From contig UQSF01000007.1 of NCBI GenBank assembly GCA_900543625.1, positions 1 to 64,000 on the forward strand: a stretch of 64,000 nucleotides of DNA. Reading direction: 5' to 3'. The position numbers and the translations under genes were made by a program. Shown here piece by piece: positions 52,386-60,463 of this stretch (its first letter is position 1; every line of letters begins with the position of its first letter). Origin of the DNA: an uncultured Eubacteriales bacterium (GTDB lineage: Bacteria; Bacillota; Clostridia; Oscillospirales; Oscillospiraceae). The notes under the pieces were generated by a model. It was not told the origin of the DNA and made no database searches. It saw only the letters and a program-made list of their open reading frames with translations.

Positions 52386-52445
52386 CCGTCTTCCACCGCA
52401 GGACGCGATTGTTAAATTTGTGTCCGGTTTTTTCCAAAAAATCAG

Positions 52446-52474
52446 TTGTAGTTTCTGAAAAAATGCGTTATCAT
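52446..52474 (+). promoter_or_regulatory. Aminotransferase promoter
   Basis: TTGTAG (52446-52451), 17-base spacer and TATCAT (52469-52474), 57 bases before the ATG. Confidence 0.7.
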
Positions 52475-52530
52475 GAATTTGCTTAGGAGCAAAAAGGAAC
52501 AAGAAATATCCATAAAAACGGAGGAGCAAC

Positions 52531-53721
52531 ATGAAATTTTCCAGCAAAATCGAAAAGTGCGGCCTCTCTCCCATGCGCAAATTCGCGCCCTACGCAAACG
52601 AGGCGGCGAAAAAGGGGAAGAAGCTCTACCACCTGAACATCGGCCAGCCCGATATCGCCACGCCCGCGGCCTATTTTGACGCCGTCAAGAACTTCAGCCA
52701 GCCGGTCCTGGCCTACGCCCCGTCCGACGGCGTACCGGAGATGATCGACGCCGTCGTCAACTACTACGGCAAGATCGACGCACCCATCACCAACAAGCAG
52801 GTGCTCATCACCACCGGCGGCAGCGAGGCGCTGCAGATCGCGCTCAGCTGCATCCTCGACGAGGGTGATGAGATCATCATCCCCGAGCCGTTCTACCCGA
52901 ACTACAGCACGTTTGTCACGCTCACCGGCGCGACCATCCGCCCCATCACCACGACGCCGGAGGAAAACTACCGGTTTGCCATCCGTGAGCGCGTCGAGGC
53001 GTGCATCAACGAGCACACCCGCGCCATCCTCTTCACCAACCCCGGCAACCCGACCGGCACTATCCTCACCGAGGAAGAGCTCCGGCTCATGGCCGACATC
53101 GCCAAGGAGCACGACCTGTTCATCATCGGCGACGAGGTGTACCGCGAGTTCGTCTACGGCGGTGAGAAGCTCATGAGCCTGCTGCAGCTCGAGGGCTATG
53201 AGGACAACGTCGTCGTCATCGACTCCGTGTCCAAGCGCTTCAGCGCCTGCGGTGCGCGCATCGGCTGCGTGATCACGCGCAACAGCGATCTCTACAACAA
53301 CGCCATGAAGTGGTGCCAGGGTCGTCTGTGCGCCTCTACGATCGACCAGGTCGCCTCCGCCGCGCTCTACACCGTCGGCCCCGAATACTTCGACGCCGTG
53401 CGCACCGAGTATAAGGCCCGCCGCGACACCCTCGTCGAAGGGCTCAAGAAGATCCCCGGTGTTATCTACTCCGAGCCGAAGGGCGCGTTCTACGTCATGG
53501 CCAAGCTCCCCGTGGACGATGCCGAAAAGTTCCAGCTGTTCATGCTCGAGGAGTTTGACGACAACGGCGACACGCTCATGTTCACCCCGGCCGAGAGCTT
53601 CTACAAGACGCCGCACACCGGCGTCAACGAGATCCGCATGGCCTACGTCATCAATCAGGACGCCCTCAAGCGCTCCATGGAGCTGCTGGCCAAGGGCATC
53701 GAGGCCTATAACAGCAAGTAA
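52531..53721 (+). CDS. Class I pyridoxal-phosphate aminotransferase (aspartate type)
   Basis: A 396-aa aminotransferase. TNPGNPTGTILTEEEL, IIGDEVYREFVYGGE, and the PLP Lys in DSVSKRFSACGARIGC show the AAT fold I signature. The closest match by eye is aspartate aminotransferase of the Ib group, but aromatic or branched-chain amino acids cannot be excluded. Single gene with promoter and terminator. Confidence 0.88.
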   Translation: MKFSSKIEKCGLSPMRKFAPYANEAAKKGKKLYHLNIGQPDIATPAAYFDAVKNFSQPVLAYAPSDGVPEMIDAVVNYYGKIDAPITNKQVLITTGGSEALQIALSCILDEGDEIIIPEPFYPNYSTFVTLTGATIRPITTTPEENYRFAIRERVEACINEHTRAILFTNPGNPTGTILTEEELRLMADIAKEHDLFIIGDEVYREFVYGGEKLMSLLQLEGYEDNVVVIDSVSKRFSACGARIGCVITRNSDLYNNAMKWCQGRLCASTIDQVASAALYTVGPEYFDAVRTEYKARRDTLVEGLKKIPGVIYSEPKGAFYVMAKLPVDDAEKFQLFMLEEFDDNGDTLMFTPAESFYKTPHTGVNEIRMAYVINQDALKRSMELLAKGIEAYNSK

Positions 53722-53733
53722 GCACACGCACAA

Positions 53734-53766
53734 AAACCGTCCGTTCCCACCGGGAACGGACGGTTT
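53734..53766. terminator. Bidirectional terminator
   Basis: A 15-bp perfect stem AAACCGTCCGTTCCC and complement, 53734-53748/53752-53766, serving the aminotransferase and the convergent EamA gene. Confidence 0.85.
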
Positions 53767-53777
53767 ACTTGTCGGAT

Positions 53778-54659
53778 TCAGTTTGCTTTCTGCCGGCGCT
53801 TGAGATTGAGCAGCACGACCGCCGAGAGCACGCACACACAGCCGAGTGCGCTCAGCGGCGTGAGCGTCTCGTGAAACACGAAGATGCCCACAAGCGTCGC
53901 CACGACCGGCTCAAACGAGGCGAGAATGGACGCCTTGCCCGTCTCGAGCCCCGTGAGACCGTAGGTATAGAGCAGATACGGCAGGTAGCACGTGACGATG
54001 CCGAGCGCCGTGCACAGGCCGAAGCCCTGCCACGATGCGAACATCACGCCCAGCGGCTGCGCCGCACCCCAGAGGATCGCCGCGCCGGCGGTGGTCAGCA
54101 GGCAGGAGTAGAAGTTGACCGTGCTGCTCGAATAGCCGCGGTCGAGCGCATAGCGGGCGAAGATACTGTAGAGTGCGTAGCCGAAGCCTGCGCCGAGGCC
54201 GTAGAGGATACCGGCCGCGGAGAGCTTGTGCTCCCCGCCGACGAGCGACACCAGACAGCACCCGGCAAACGCCAGCACAAGTGCGACAAGCTTCTGCGCC
54301 GTGATGCGTTCGTGAAACAAAAGCAGTGACAGCACCATGACGATCGACGGTGCGGTATACAGCAGCACGGCCGCCGTGGACAGATCCATGATCGTGATGG
54401 CCTGAAAATAACAATACGTAAAAAAGAGGAGGCTGCAGATGCCCGTGCCGAAAAAGCACCAGAAATCCCGCAGCCGGATGCGAAACTGCTTCGGGTCGCG
54501 CACGAGGATGGTCGCGCCGAACAACAGCGCGGCAATGCCGCAGCGCAGCACGATCGCGCCCGTCGCGTCCACGCCGCAGGCCGCCAGCGTGCGCGTAAAC
54601 AGTCCCATCAGCCCCCAAAGGCAGCCGGCCGCGATGACGGACGCCGTATACTTGCGCAT
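53778..54659 (-). CDS. EamA/DMT-family membrane transporter
   Basis: A 293-aa protein of ten helices in two EamA repeats (AGCLWGLMGLFTRTL...; LGAGFGYALYSIFARYALDR...). Members export amino acids or metabolites. The ATG at 54659 follows TATGGAGGGGTGCGCA. It is convergent with the aminotransferase. Substrate unknown. Confidence 0.85.
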   Translation of the reverse strand: MRKYTASVIAAGCLWGLMGLFTRTLAACGVDATGAIVLRCGIAALLFGATILVRDPKQFRIRLRDFWCFFGTGICSLLFFTYCYFQAITIMDLSTAAVLLYTAPSIVMVLSLLLFHERITAQKLVALVLAFAGCCLVSLVGGEHKLSAAGILYGLGAGFGYALYSIFARYALDRGYSSSTVNFYSCLLTTAGAAILWGAAQPLGVMFASWQGFGLCTALGIVTCYLPYLLYTYGLTGLETGKASILASFEPVVATLVGIFVFHETLTPLSALGCVCVLSAVVLLNLKRRQKAN

Positions 54660-54764
54660 TGCGCACCCCTCCATACGAAAAAAATCGTATGCATGATAGC
54701 AGGTTTTCAGACCGTTGTCAATTTGCGTCGGTAAAGTTTTTGTGCGGCATTCTCGTTTGCCCAC

Positions 54765-54793
54765 TTGTCAAGCCGCAGCGGCTGTGATAAAAT
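54765..54793 (+). promoter_or_regulatory. Strong promoter of orphan RNA
   Basis: TTGTCA (54765-54770), 17-base spacer and TAAAAT (54788-54793), with no coding region downstream before a terminator. Confidence 0.75.
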
Positions 54794-54799
54794 GAGAAT

Positions 54800-54965
54800 G
54801 CTGCAAATGCGGCATGCGGGTCAAGCGAACAGCTCCGCACCGGCTCCATCTGCCGGTTGAAAACGAGATGGCATCTGCGGATCCAGCGATATGCTCCGCC
54901 TCGGGAACCTCCCCGTGGAAAAATAGAGGCTTAAGAGCGGCGGCCGATACCGCCGCTTTCTGTTT
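54800..54965 (+). ncRNA. Orphan non-coding transcription unit
   Basis: About 165 bases between a good promoter and an intrinsic terminator (AGCGGCGG/CCGCCGCT at 54936-54957, then T-rich), without a supported gene. Stems include CCGCA/TGCGG enclosing CCGGC/GCCGG, and GCCTC/GAGGC before the terminator. The size and strong promoter suggest a housekeeping or regulatory RNA. Motifs for SRP RNA and tmRNA are absent; 6S RNA is possible but not shown. Confidence 0.45.
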
Positions 54966-55049
54966 GCGCCTGTGATGGAATTGGTAGACATGCGAGATTT
55001 AGGTTCTCGTGCTTTCAGCGTGTGGGTTCGAGTCCCTTCAGGCGCACCA
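54966..55049 (+). tRNA. tRNA-Leu (anticodon TAG)
   Basis: An 84-base cloverleaf with acceptor GCGCCTG/CAGGCGC, anticodon stem CGAGA/TCTCG, loop TTTAGGT giving anticodon TAG, a long variable arm and encoded CCA. It reads CUN-type leucine codons. Confidence 0.94.
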
Positions 55050-55157
55050 CGCCTCCGGCGGCTGATGCATCGGCCGCCGGAGGTTTTTTGCTTTTGGGGG
55101 AACATTTGTGCTGCGCGGCCGTCTGACCATACAATTATATAGAAAGGCGGCCTGACC

Positions 55158-55667
55158 ATGAAACGATCCCGACTGCTCCCCGCACTGCTCCTCGCGCTGC
55201 TGATGCTCCTCCCCGCCGGCTGCGGCACTCAGACAACGGGCGCACCGCAGCAAACGCCCACGCCCACCGAGACCGCGACCGTATCCGGCGCTGCCGGAAC
55301 GCTGCGTGTGCAGGTTCCGGACGGCTGGAAGTATGAGATCTGCCCCGAAGGGACGCTCGACGGCTCGGGGACCGACTTTGGTGTAAAGATCCGGCCGGAC
55401 AGCAACTCGGACAGCTGTGTGCAGCTGTACTGGTCGGACAGCTTCGGCGTGTGCGGCACGGGGCTGAAGGAAGAATCGCTGACGCTCGCCGGAGACAGCG
55501 TCTCCGCCGGGTATTATGACGGCGACAAAAACTGGACCTTTCTCAGCTATCAGGGAAAAAACAGCGGCATCGTTGCCTGGGCCGACCCGAACGCTCCGTG
55601 GTTCGCGGCGCAGGGTGAGCAGGTGCTCGCCATGCTCGACACGGTCGAATGGGAACCGGCAGCATAA
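55158..55667 (+). CDS. Lipoprotein, unknown
   Basis: A 169-aa exported protein with the lipobox LLPAGCGT (Cys about 22), a Thr/Pro-rich linker and a beta-rich domain (RVQVPDGWKYEICPEG..., CVQLYWSDSFGVCG). ATG follows AGAAAGGCGGCCTGACC. No known motif. It lies between tRNA-Leu and the convergent YkvI-like gene. Confidence 0.65.
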   Translation: MKRSRLLPALLLALLMLLPAGCGTQTTGAPQQTPTPTETATVSGAAGTLRVQVPDGWKYEICPEGTLDGSGTDFGVKIRPDSNSDSCVQLYWSDSFGVCGTGLKEESLTLAGDSVSAGYYDGDKNWTFLSYQGKNSGIVAWADPNAPWFAAQGEQVLAMLDTVEWEPAA

Positions 55668-55687
55668 CGTAAATTCTGAGAGAACAG

Positions 55688-55721
55688 CACGTCCCGCAGC
55701 AGAGCTCTGCTGCGGGACGTG
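55688..55721. terminator. Bidirectional hairpin
   Basis: A 16-bp perfect stem CACGTCCCGCAGCAGA and complement (55688-55703/55706-55721), between the lipoprotein gene and the convergent transporter gene. No T tract. Confidence 0.6.
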
Positions 55722-55736
55722 TGTTATCATATGAGA

Positions 55737-56978
55737 TTATTTCGCCGCGGCGGGGACGGCGGCGGGTTCCGCCGTCTCGGCCGCTTCAGCCTCCGGCTGC
55801 GCGGCGGCAAAGCCCTGCACAAGACCGTGCTCGCGGATATACCTGCGGTTTTTGTACACGCCGACGGTCAGGAACGGAACGACCACGACCGCGATGCCGA
55901 GATAGCCGCAGTAGCCATAGCCGTACTTGATGATGTTCGTGAGGCCGGCCATGGAGATGGACATGGACAAAATGATGATGAACGCGGACACGATGGCGCT
56001 GCGCACCGGCGCGGACTGGATGCCGCGGAACATCGGCAGCTTCTCAAAGCGGGCGACGAAGCCGAAGATCGTCGTCACACCCGTGGAGATGAGGCAGAGC
56101 ATGAGGCACACGCCGTAAACTGCGGTGAGGGCACGGATGCCCATGGCGTTGCAGACCGTGAGCGTGGGGATGGTCGTGCCGCCGTCGACGGCGGTGTAGA
56201 CGCCGCGCCAGCAGATGAGCATGAACACGGACAGCACGAGCGCAACGGCATTCATGGCAAAGGAGATCCACATGGCCTTGGCGCAGCCCTGCTTGCTGCG
56301 CATGGTCGTGCCGCAGGCGATCATGGTCGGCAGCGTAACGCACTGGAAGCCGGCATAGGTGAAGGCGTTAAAGATCGCTTTGGGGACATTGGCGAAACCG
56401 GTCGTCTGAAAATCAGCACTGAGGACGGTGAACAGTGGCGACTCGCTCTTGAAGATGCCGATGGCGTAGATGGTGATGGCAGTGACGAGGATGGCGATGC
56501 CCATATAGGTGGACGCCGCGCGCACGATGCCCGCGCCGAAAATGGTCAGGAGCAGCACGAGGCAGCCGACGGCCACGACGCCGAGATAATAGTTCACGCC
56601 GAAATAGCTCCGCAGCGCGGACGCCGCACCCGAGATGGCCGCCGCAACGGCCATGAGCACCATGATGTAAAAGAAGATCTCGAACAGCCACTCGATCTTG
56701 TCAAAGGGGTGATAGAGTGTCTCGAACAGCTGCTTGTAGCTCGTCAGGCCGCGGGAATTGTACATGATCATGGCCTCGCGCATCGTGAGCGTGAGCAGCA
56801 GCATGGCAACGATCGCCGACACGATGCCGGCCCAGCCGAGGCCGACGTAATAGGTGTTGGCCTGGTTTCCGGTCGCAAAGCCGCCGCCGGCGTGCGCGGA
56901 AAACAGCACCGCGCCGACCGAGAAGGCGGCAAAAAACGGGGTCTTGGGTATGGTTCTGGTCTTGGTCCGGGTTTTCAT
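55737..56978 (-). CDS. YkvI-like APC-superfamily transporter under T-box control
   Basis: A 413-aa membrane protein with about 11 helices. The first helix FFAAFSVGAVLFSAHAGGGF and later GFQCVTLPTMIACGTTMRSK match the YkvI family of the APC superfamily. The Ala/Glu-rich tail (QPEAEAAETAEPAAVPAAAK) is low complexity. The ATG at 56978 follows GCAGGAGGAATGCATC. A complete T-box leader lies upstream, so it probably imports the amino acid matching the specifier; TAC (Tyr) is the best candidate. Confidence 0.85.
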   Translation of the reverse strand: MKTRTKTRTIPKTPFFAAFSVGAVLFSAHAGGGFATGNQANTYYVGLGWAGIVSAIVAMLLLTLTMREAMIMYNSRGLTSYKQLFETLYHPFDKIEWLFEIFFYIMVLMAVAAAISGAASALRSYFGVNYYLGVVAVGCLVLLLTIFGAGIVRAASTYMGIAILVTAITIYAIGIFKSESPLFTVLSADFQTTGFANVPKAIFNAFTYAGFQCVTLPTMIACGTTMRSKQGCAKAMWISFAMNAVALVLSVFMLICWRGVYTAVDGGTTIPTLTVCNAMGIRALTAVYGVCLMLCLISTGVTTIFGFVARFEKLPMFRGIQSAPVRSAIVSAFIIILSMSISMAGLTNIIKYGYGYCGYLGIAVVVVPFLTVGVYKNRRYIREHGLVQGFAAAQPEAEAAETAEPAAVPAAAK

Positions 56979-57018
56979 GATGCATTCCTCCTGCAAAAGC
57001 ATAGTCTGATGGTCTGGC

Positions 57019-57300
57019 AGGAAAAAAGAAAACCCTCCGTCTTTCCTGCCCTCTGGCAGAAGAGACGAAAGGCCGAAACCCCTCCGCGGTACCACTCTTC
57101 TTCGCCCCCGCGATCGGGGACGCACTTATCCGGGATACCATCATATCCCTGCACAATAACGGGCGCACCCGTCTGCACCTACTCATCGTTCAGCGCAGCC
57201 GCTGTTCAGCCAGTTCGGCAGGTCTGTACGCTTTGTGCCTCGCACCACCCGGCACTTCTCTGAAAGGACGTTCCTGCTTACTACTCTGTGTCTTCGCGTT
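57019..57300 (-). ncRNA. T-box leader of YkvI-like transporter
   Basis: The core AGAGTGGTACCGCGGA is at 57098-57083 on the minus strand. The downstream terminator pairs 18 bases (57072-57055 with 57050-57033) and ends in TTTTCTTTTTT. Stem I carries GCGTACAGACC (about 57230-57220), where TAC followed by a purine is the best specifier, giving Tyr. Alternatives ACA (Thr) or GTA (Val) remain possible. Confidence 0.8.
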
Positions 57301-57311
57301 TGATGGCTTGA

Positions 57312-57340
57312 TGATAACACCCGAATTCGCTGCGCGTCAA
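57312..57340 (-). promoter_or_regulatory. Promoter of T-box transporter operon
   Basis: Minus-strand TTGACG (57340-57335) and TTATCA (57317-57312) with a 17-base spacer. Confidence 0.75.
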
Positions 57341-57418
57341 GACGCGCATTTGCCGAAAAACGAATCAGGAGTCGAAAAAAGTTTCGGCGATTTCACCAAC
57401 CGGCTTTCTCCGCTGCGC

Positions 57419-57452
57419 AAAAACACGCCGCGCCCGTTCCGGGCACGGCGTG
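57419..57452 (-). terminator. Terminator of small zinc-ribbon gene
   Basis: A 13-bp stem (57424-57436/57440-57452, one G-T pair) followed on the minus strand by five T. Confidence 0.8.
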
Positions 57453-57471
57453 CAAAATACGGTGGTGCGGG

Positions 57472-57714
57472 TCACTTGACCTCGTCGTCCAGCCAGTCGG
57501 CAAGCTTTTCCTCGTCCATACCGAGACCCTTGGACAGAAATGCGAGCATCTCGTTGAAGTTGAGCTTTTTCAGGCGCTCGAAGTTCGTCTCGCCCTTCTT
57601 TTCGGGGTCGATCAGGCGGCCTTCGATATAGCCGCACTCATAGCACATGTTCAGTGCGTATTTCCGATGGGTATCCAGCGTCATTTCATGACCGCAGCGG
57701 GGACATTTCATCAC
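57472..57714 (-). CDS. Small zinc-ribbon protein, unknown
   Basis: An 80-aa protein with a zinc ribbon (MKCPRCGHEMTL and MCYECGYIEGRL) and a helical acidic C-terminal part (NEMLAFLSKGLGMDEEKLAD). Two adjacent ATG codons; either may start. Possibly a nucleic-acid- or protein-binding adaptor. No family recognised. Confidence 0.65.
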   Translation of the reverse strand: MMKCPRCGHEMTLDTHRKYALNMCYECGYIEGRLIDPEKKGETNFERLKKLNFNEMLAFLSKGLGMDEEKLADWLDDEVK

Positions 57715-57826
57715 ACATTCTCCTCTCCGAATATGGCAGTTCCGGGTGTGTTTCGCACAGCGCCCTGTTCATAATCTTAGAATATGCTACATGATTATGC
57801 GCCAATATGCAAGCATAGTTTACGAA

Positions 57827-58651
57827 TTAACACGGCGCGGCCGCCGGTCCCGGCAGCGTGACGGTCAGCGTCTGCGTCAGGCGCACCGCGCCGCCGATCG
57901 ACAGTCCCGTCACCGCGCCGTCCGTGCGCTGCACGCCGACCTCGAGCGTGCCGCCCGGCTGGCCGATGCCGATCTCCGTGATGCCGTCGGCAAAGTCCGC
58001 CGTGAGCACGACGGCCGCGGCGACGCTGCCGGAGGCGCAGCTGTTTTCCGCGACGCAGGACGCGGTCTCGCGCACGAACACGACCGGCTTTATGCTGCCG
58101 CACGCGCGGTCGAGAAAAATCGCCCCAACGGCGCTGGCCTCGGGCGCGGCGTCAATGGCGCGCTGCACGAGCGCCTCATCCGGCTGCGCACAGTCGATGA
58201 CAAAGTGCGTGATGCCGGCAAAGGTCACGCGCGCCGCCTGCACGTCCGCCCAACCGGCCGGCTGCACGGACAGCGGCAGCGGCATCACCGTGGACGCCGT
58301 GCCCTCCGCCGTATCCGCCATGACGGGCTGGACACCGTCCGCCCCGCTGATCTCGGCAAAGACACAGCTTTTCCCCTGCGCGCCGTTGCGCAGCGCCTGA
58401 TAAAAGCCGGCGCAGCGCAGGGCATTGCCGCAAAACTCACCGCCCATCATCTCCAGCCGGATCTCTCCGCCGCTGCGCGGCGCGGTCAGAAACGCGACCT
58501 GCTCAATGCCCAGCTCCGGCAGACGCAGGATCTGTGCCGCGACGCGCGCACGCTCGGCCGCCTGCACGTCCGAGCAGACGATGGCCGTGACATTCCCCGC
58601 CGGGTCGAGCACCGCGACGGTATATTCTCTTTTCCGCTGCAAAGTCTGCAT
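57827..58651 (-). CDS. Diaminopimelate-epimerase-fold protein (DapF-like racemase)
   Basis: A 274-aa protein of the DapF fold. The first catalytic Cys region is MMGGEFCGNALRCAGFY and the second is ENSCASGSVAAAVVL, where true DapF has ACGTGA. Substitutions around the second Cys make DAP epimerase activity uncertain; histidine racemase (CntK) or another amino-acid racemase is possible. ATG 58651 is nine bases after GGAG and next to the rhomboid-like stop, so the two genes are co-transcribed. Confidence 0.75.
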   Translation of the reverse strand: MQTLQRKREYTVAVLDPAGNVTAIVCSDVQAAERARVAAQILRLPELGIEQVAFLTAPRSGGEIRLEMMGGEFCGNALRCAGFYQALRNGAQGKSCVFAEISGADGVQPVMADTAEGTASTVMPLPLSVQPAGWADVQAARVTFAGITHFVIDCAQPDEALVQRAIDAAPEASAVGAIFLDRACGSIKPVVFVRETASCVAENSCASGSVAAAVVLTADFADGITEIGIGQPGGTLEVGVQRTDGAVTGLSIGGAVRLTQTLTVTLPGPAAAPC

Positions 58652-58656
58652 GGCGC

Positions 58657-59505
58657 TCACTCCGTGAAATGGATGTGGTTATTGATGTGATCCTGACAGA
58701 AGCAGTGGTAGCCCACGCAGCGGGAGCAATACCGAAACTCCAGCTCCGGGTGGTCCGCGTCCGTGCGGCCGCAGACGGCGCACTTGTAGTGATAGGGCTT
58801 GTTCGCCTGCTCGCGCCGGATACGCCGCGCCTCGCGCTTGAAGTTGACCGTTTTCTGCCGCTGGCGCACGTGCGACGGGCGGAAGAAGTCAAACAGCCAG
58901 TCGCCGCAGTAGACCAGATAGTTGAGCACCGCCACCACCGGCAGCAGGTTCAGCGGGAAGGACATCGTGATCACGCCGAACACGAACAGCGCCGCGTCCA
59001 GGTACGCCAGGTACTTCACCTTGATCGGGATGATGAAAAACAGCAGCACCTGCACATCCGGATAGAGCGTGGCAAAGGCAAAGAACATGGACAGGTTCAG
59101 GTACGTGGTCGAGACGACCACGTCGCGCCCGAGGATGGCCGAGAGCACCACACCGTAGATCGCCGTGAGCAGCATACCGCTCACGTAATAGATCGTGAAT
59201 TTGCCGTTGCCCCACTCGCGCTCAAGACACGAGCCGATCCAGTAGTAGAAATACAGCATCAGCAGCAGCCAGATGGGACGTGATTCCGTCGGCACGAACA
59301 CATAGGTGATCAGCCGCCAGACCTGCCCGTGCAGGATACCCTGCGCCGAGCCGCTCAGAAGCGACACGATCTGTCCGGTTGTGTCCATCTGCGCCAGCAG
59401 CCAGACGGCTGCGTTGCCGATAACGATGATCAGCATCAGGTTCGGAATGCCGAAGCGCGGATGCGTATAGCAAAACCGGTCGATTTTGTTCATCAGTTTT
59501 CTCAT
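58657..59505 (-). CDS. Rhomboid-like membrane protein with C-terminal zinc motif
   Basis: A 282-aa protein of about six helices with the rhomboid-like HGQVWRLITYVFVP and YLDAALFVFG regions. The catalytic GxSG is absent (VVSTTYLNLSMFFAFATL instead), so it is probably a pseudoprotease. The soluble C-terminus (about 235-282) has CAVCGRTDADHPELEFRYCS, then CVGYHCFCQDHINNH, a likely zinc-binding module. ATG follows GGAGGAACCCC. Confidence 0.75.
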   Translation of the reverse strand: MRKLMNKIDRFCYTHPRFGIPNLMLIIVIGNAAVWLLAQMDTTGQIVSLLSGSAQGILHGQVWRLITYVFVPTESRPIWLLLMLYFYYWIGSCLEREWGNGKFTIYYVSGMLLTAIYGVVLSAILGRDVVVSTTYLNLSMFFAFATLYPDVQVLLFFIIPIKVKYLAYLDAALFVFGVITMSFPLNLLPVVAVLNYLVYCGDWLFDFFRPSHVRQRQKTVNFKREARRIRREQANKPYHYKCAVCGRTDADHPELEFRYCSRCVGYHCFCQDHINNHIHFTE

Positions 59506-59661
59506 GGGGTTCCTCCGTAAAAACAACGTATGACCATGATACCTTCTTCCAGGCGCAAAGTCCATAAAAAAATATCCGGAATCGCAATTTGTGCTTTCTA
59601 AATGGCGCGGCGTGTGGTATGATGATATCTGTATTATTATGTCGCAAGGTATGGTTATCAC

Positions 59662-60426
59662 ATGGAACAAATGCAAGAATTTGAAACAGAAGCGCGCAAT
59701 GATCTGATCGAAGGCCGCAACGCGGTCATCGAGGCCCTGCGCGCGGGCCGCACGATCGACAAGATCTTCATCGCCAAGGGCGACGTGGACAAAACACTCG
59801 GGCACATCGCCTCAAAAGCGCGCAGCGCCGGCATCGTCGTCACGGAGGCCGACCGCCGCAAGCTCGACGCCATGAGCCAGACACACGCACATCAGGGCGT
59901 GATCGCGCTGTGCGCCGTCAAGGAGTACAGCACGATCGAGGACATGCTCGCCGTTGCCGCCGAGCGCGGTGAGGCGCCGTTTCTCGTGCTGTGCGACGAG
60001 ATCTCCGACCCGCACAACCTCGGTGCGATCATCCGCACGGCCGAGTGCGTCGGCGCGCACGGCGTCATCATCCCGAAGCGCCGCAGCGCGGGACTGACCG
60101 CCATCGTGGACAAGGCGTCCGCGGGCGCGCTTGAGCACATGGCCATCGCACGGGTGCCGAATCTGGTCGCCGCGATCGAGACGCTCAAGAAAAACGGGCT
60201 CTGGATCTACGGCACGGCCGCCGAGGGCTCAAACGAGCTGTGGAAGACGGATCTGACAGGCCCCGCCTGCATCGTCATCGGCTCGGAGGGCAGCGGCATC
60301 AGCCGGCTGGTGCGCGAAAAGTGTGATTTTCTCGTCAGCATCCCGCTGCACGGACAGATCTCCTCGCTCAATGCATCCGCTGCCGCAGCGGTGCTGCTCT
60401 ATGAGGCGCTGCGCCAGCGCAGCTGA
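59662..60426 (+). CDS. rlmB: 23S rRNA 2'-O-methyltransferase RlmB (TrmH/SpoU family)
   Basis: A 254-aa SPOUT methyltransferase. N-terminal substrate domain LIEGRNAVIEALRAG; catalytic part DEISDPHNLGAIIRTAECVG, IVIGSEGSGISRLVREK and IPLHGQISSLNASAAAAVLL. It modifies the 23S rRNA G2251-type site from SAM. ATG in a short upstream region; no strong ribosome site seen. Confidence 0.93.
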   Translation: MEQMQEFETEARNDLIEGRNAVIEALRAGRTIDKIFIAKGDVDKTLGHIASKARSAGIVVTEADRRKLDAMSQTHAHQGVIALCAVKEYSTIEDMLAVAAERGEAPFLVLCDEISDPHNLGAIIRTAECVGAHGVIIPKRRSAGLTAIVDKASAGALEHMAIARVPNLVAAIETLKKNGLWIYGTAAEGSNELWKTDLTGPACIVIGSEGSGISRLVREKCDFLVSIPLHGQISSLNASAAAAVLLYEALRQRS

Positions 60427-60463
60427 ACGTCCGTGCCCCTCACTATAAAAAGGAGTTGACCAT

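Larger units (their letters stand above)
56979..57471. other. 493-base gap: T-box leader, promoter and terminator
   Basis: Contains the transporter T-box (57019-57300), its promoter (57312-57340) and, at 57419-57452, a minus-strand terminator (CACGCCGCGCCCG/CGGGCACGGCGTG with five T) for the gene at 57472. Confidence 0.7.

Noticed and set aside
54800..54965. SRP RNA or tmRNA
   Set aside because: The SRP GGAAG-type loop with its conserved flanks and the tmRNA tRNA-like ends are not present.
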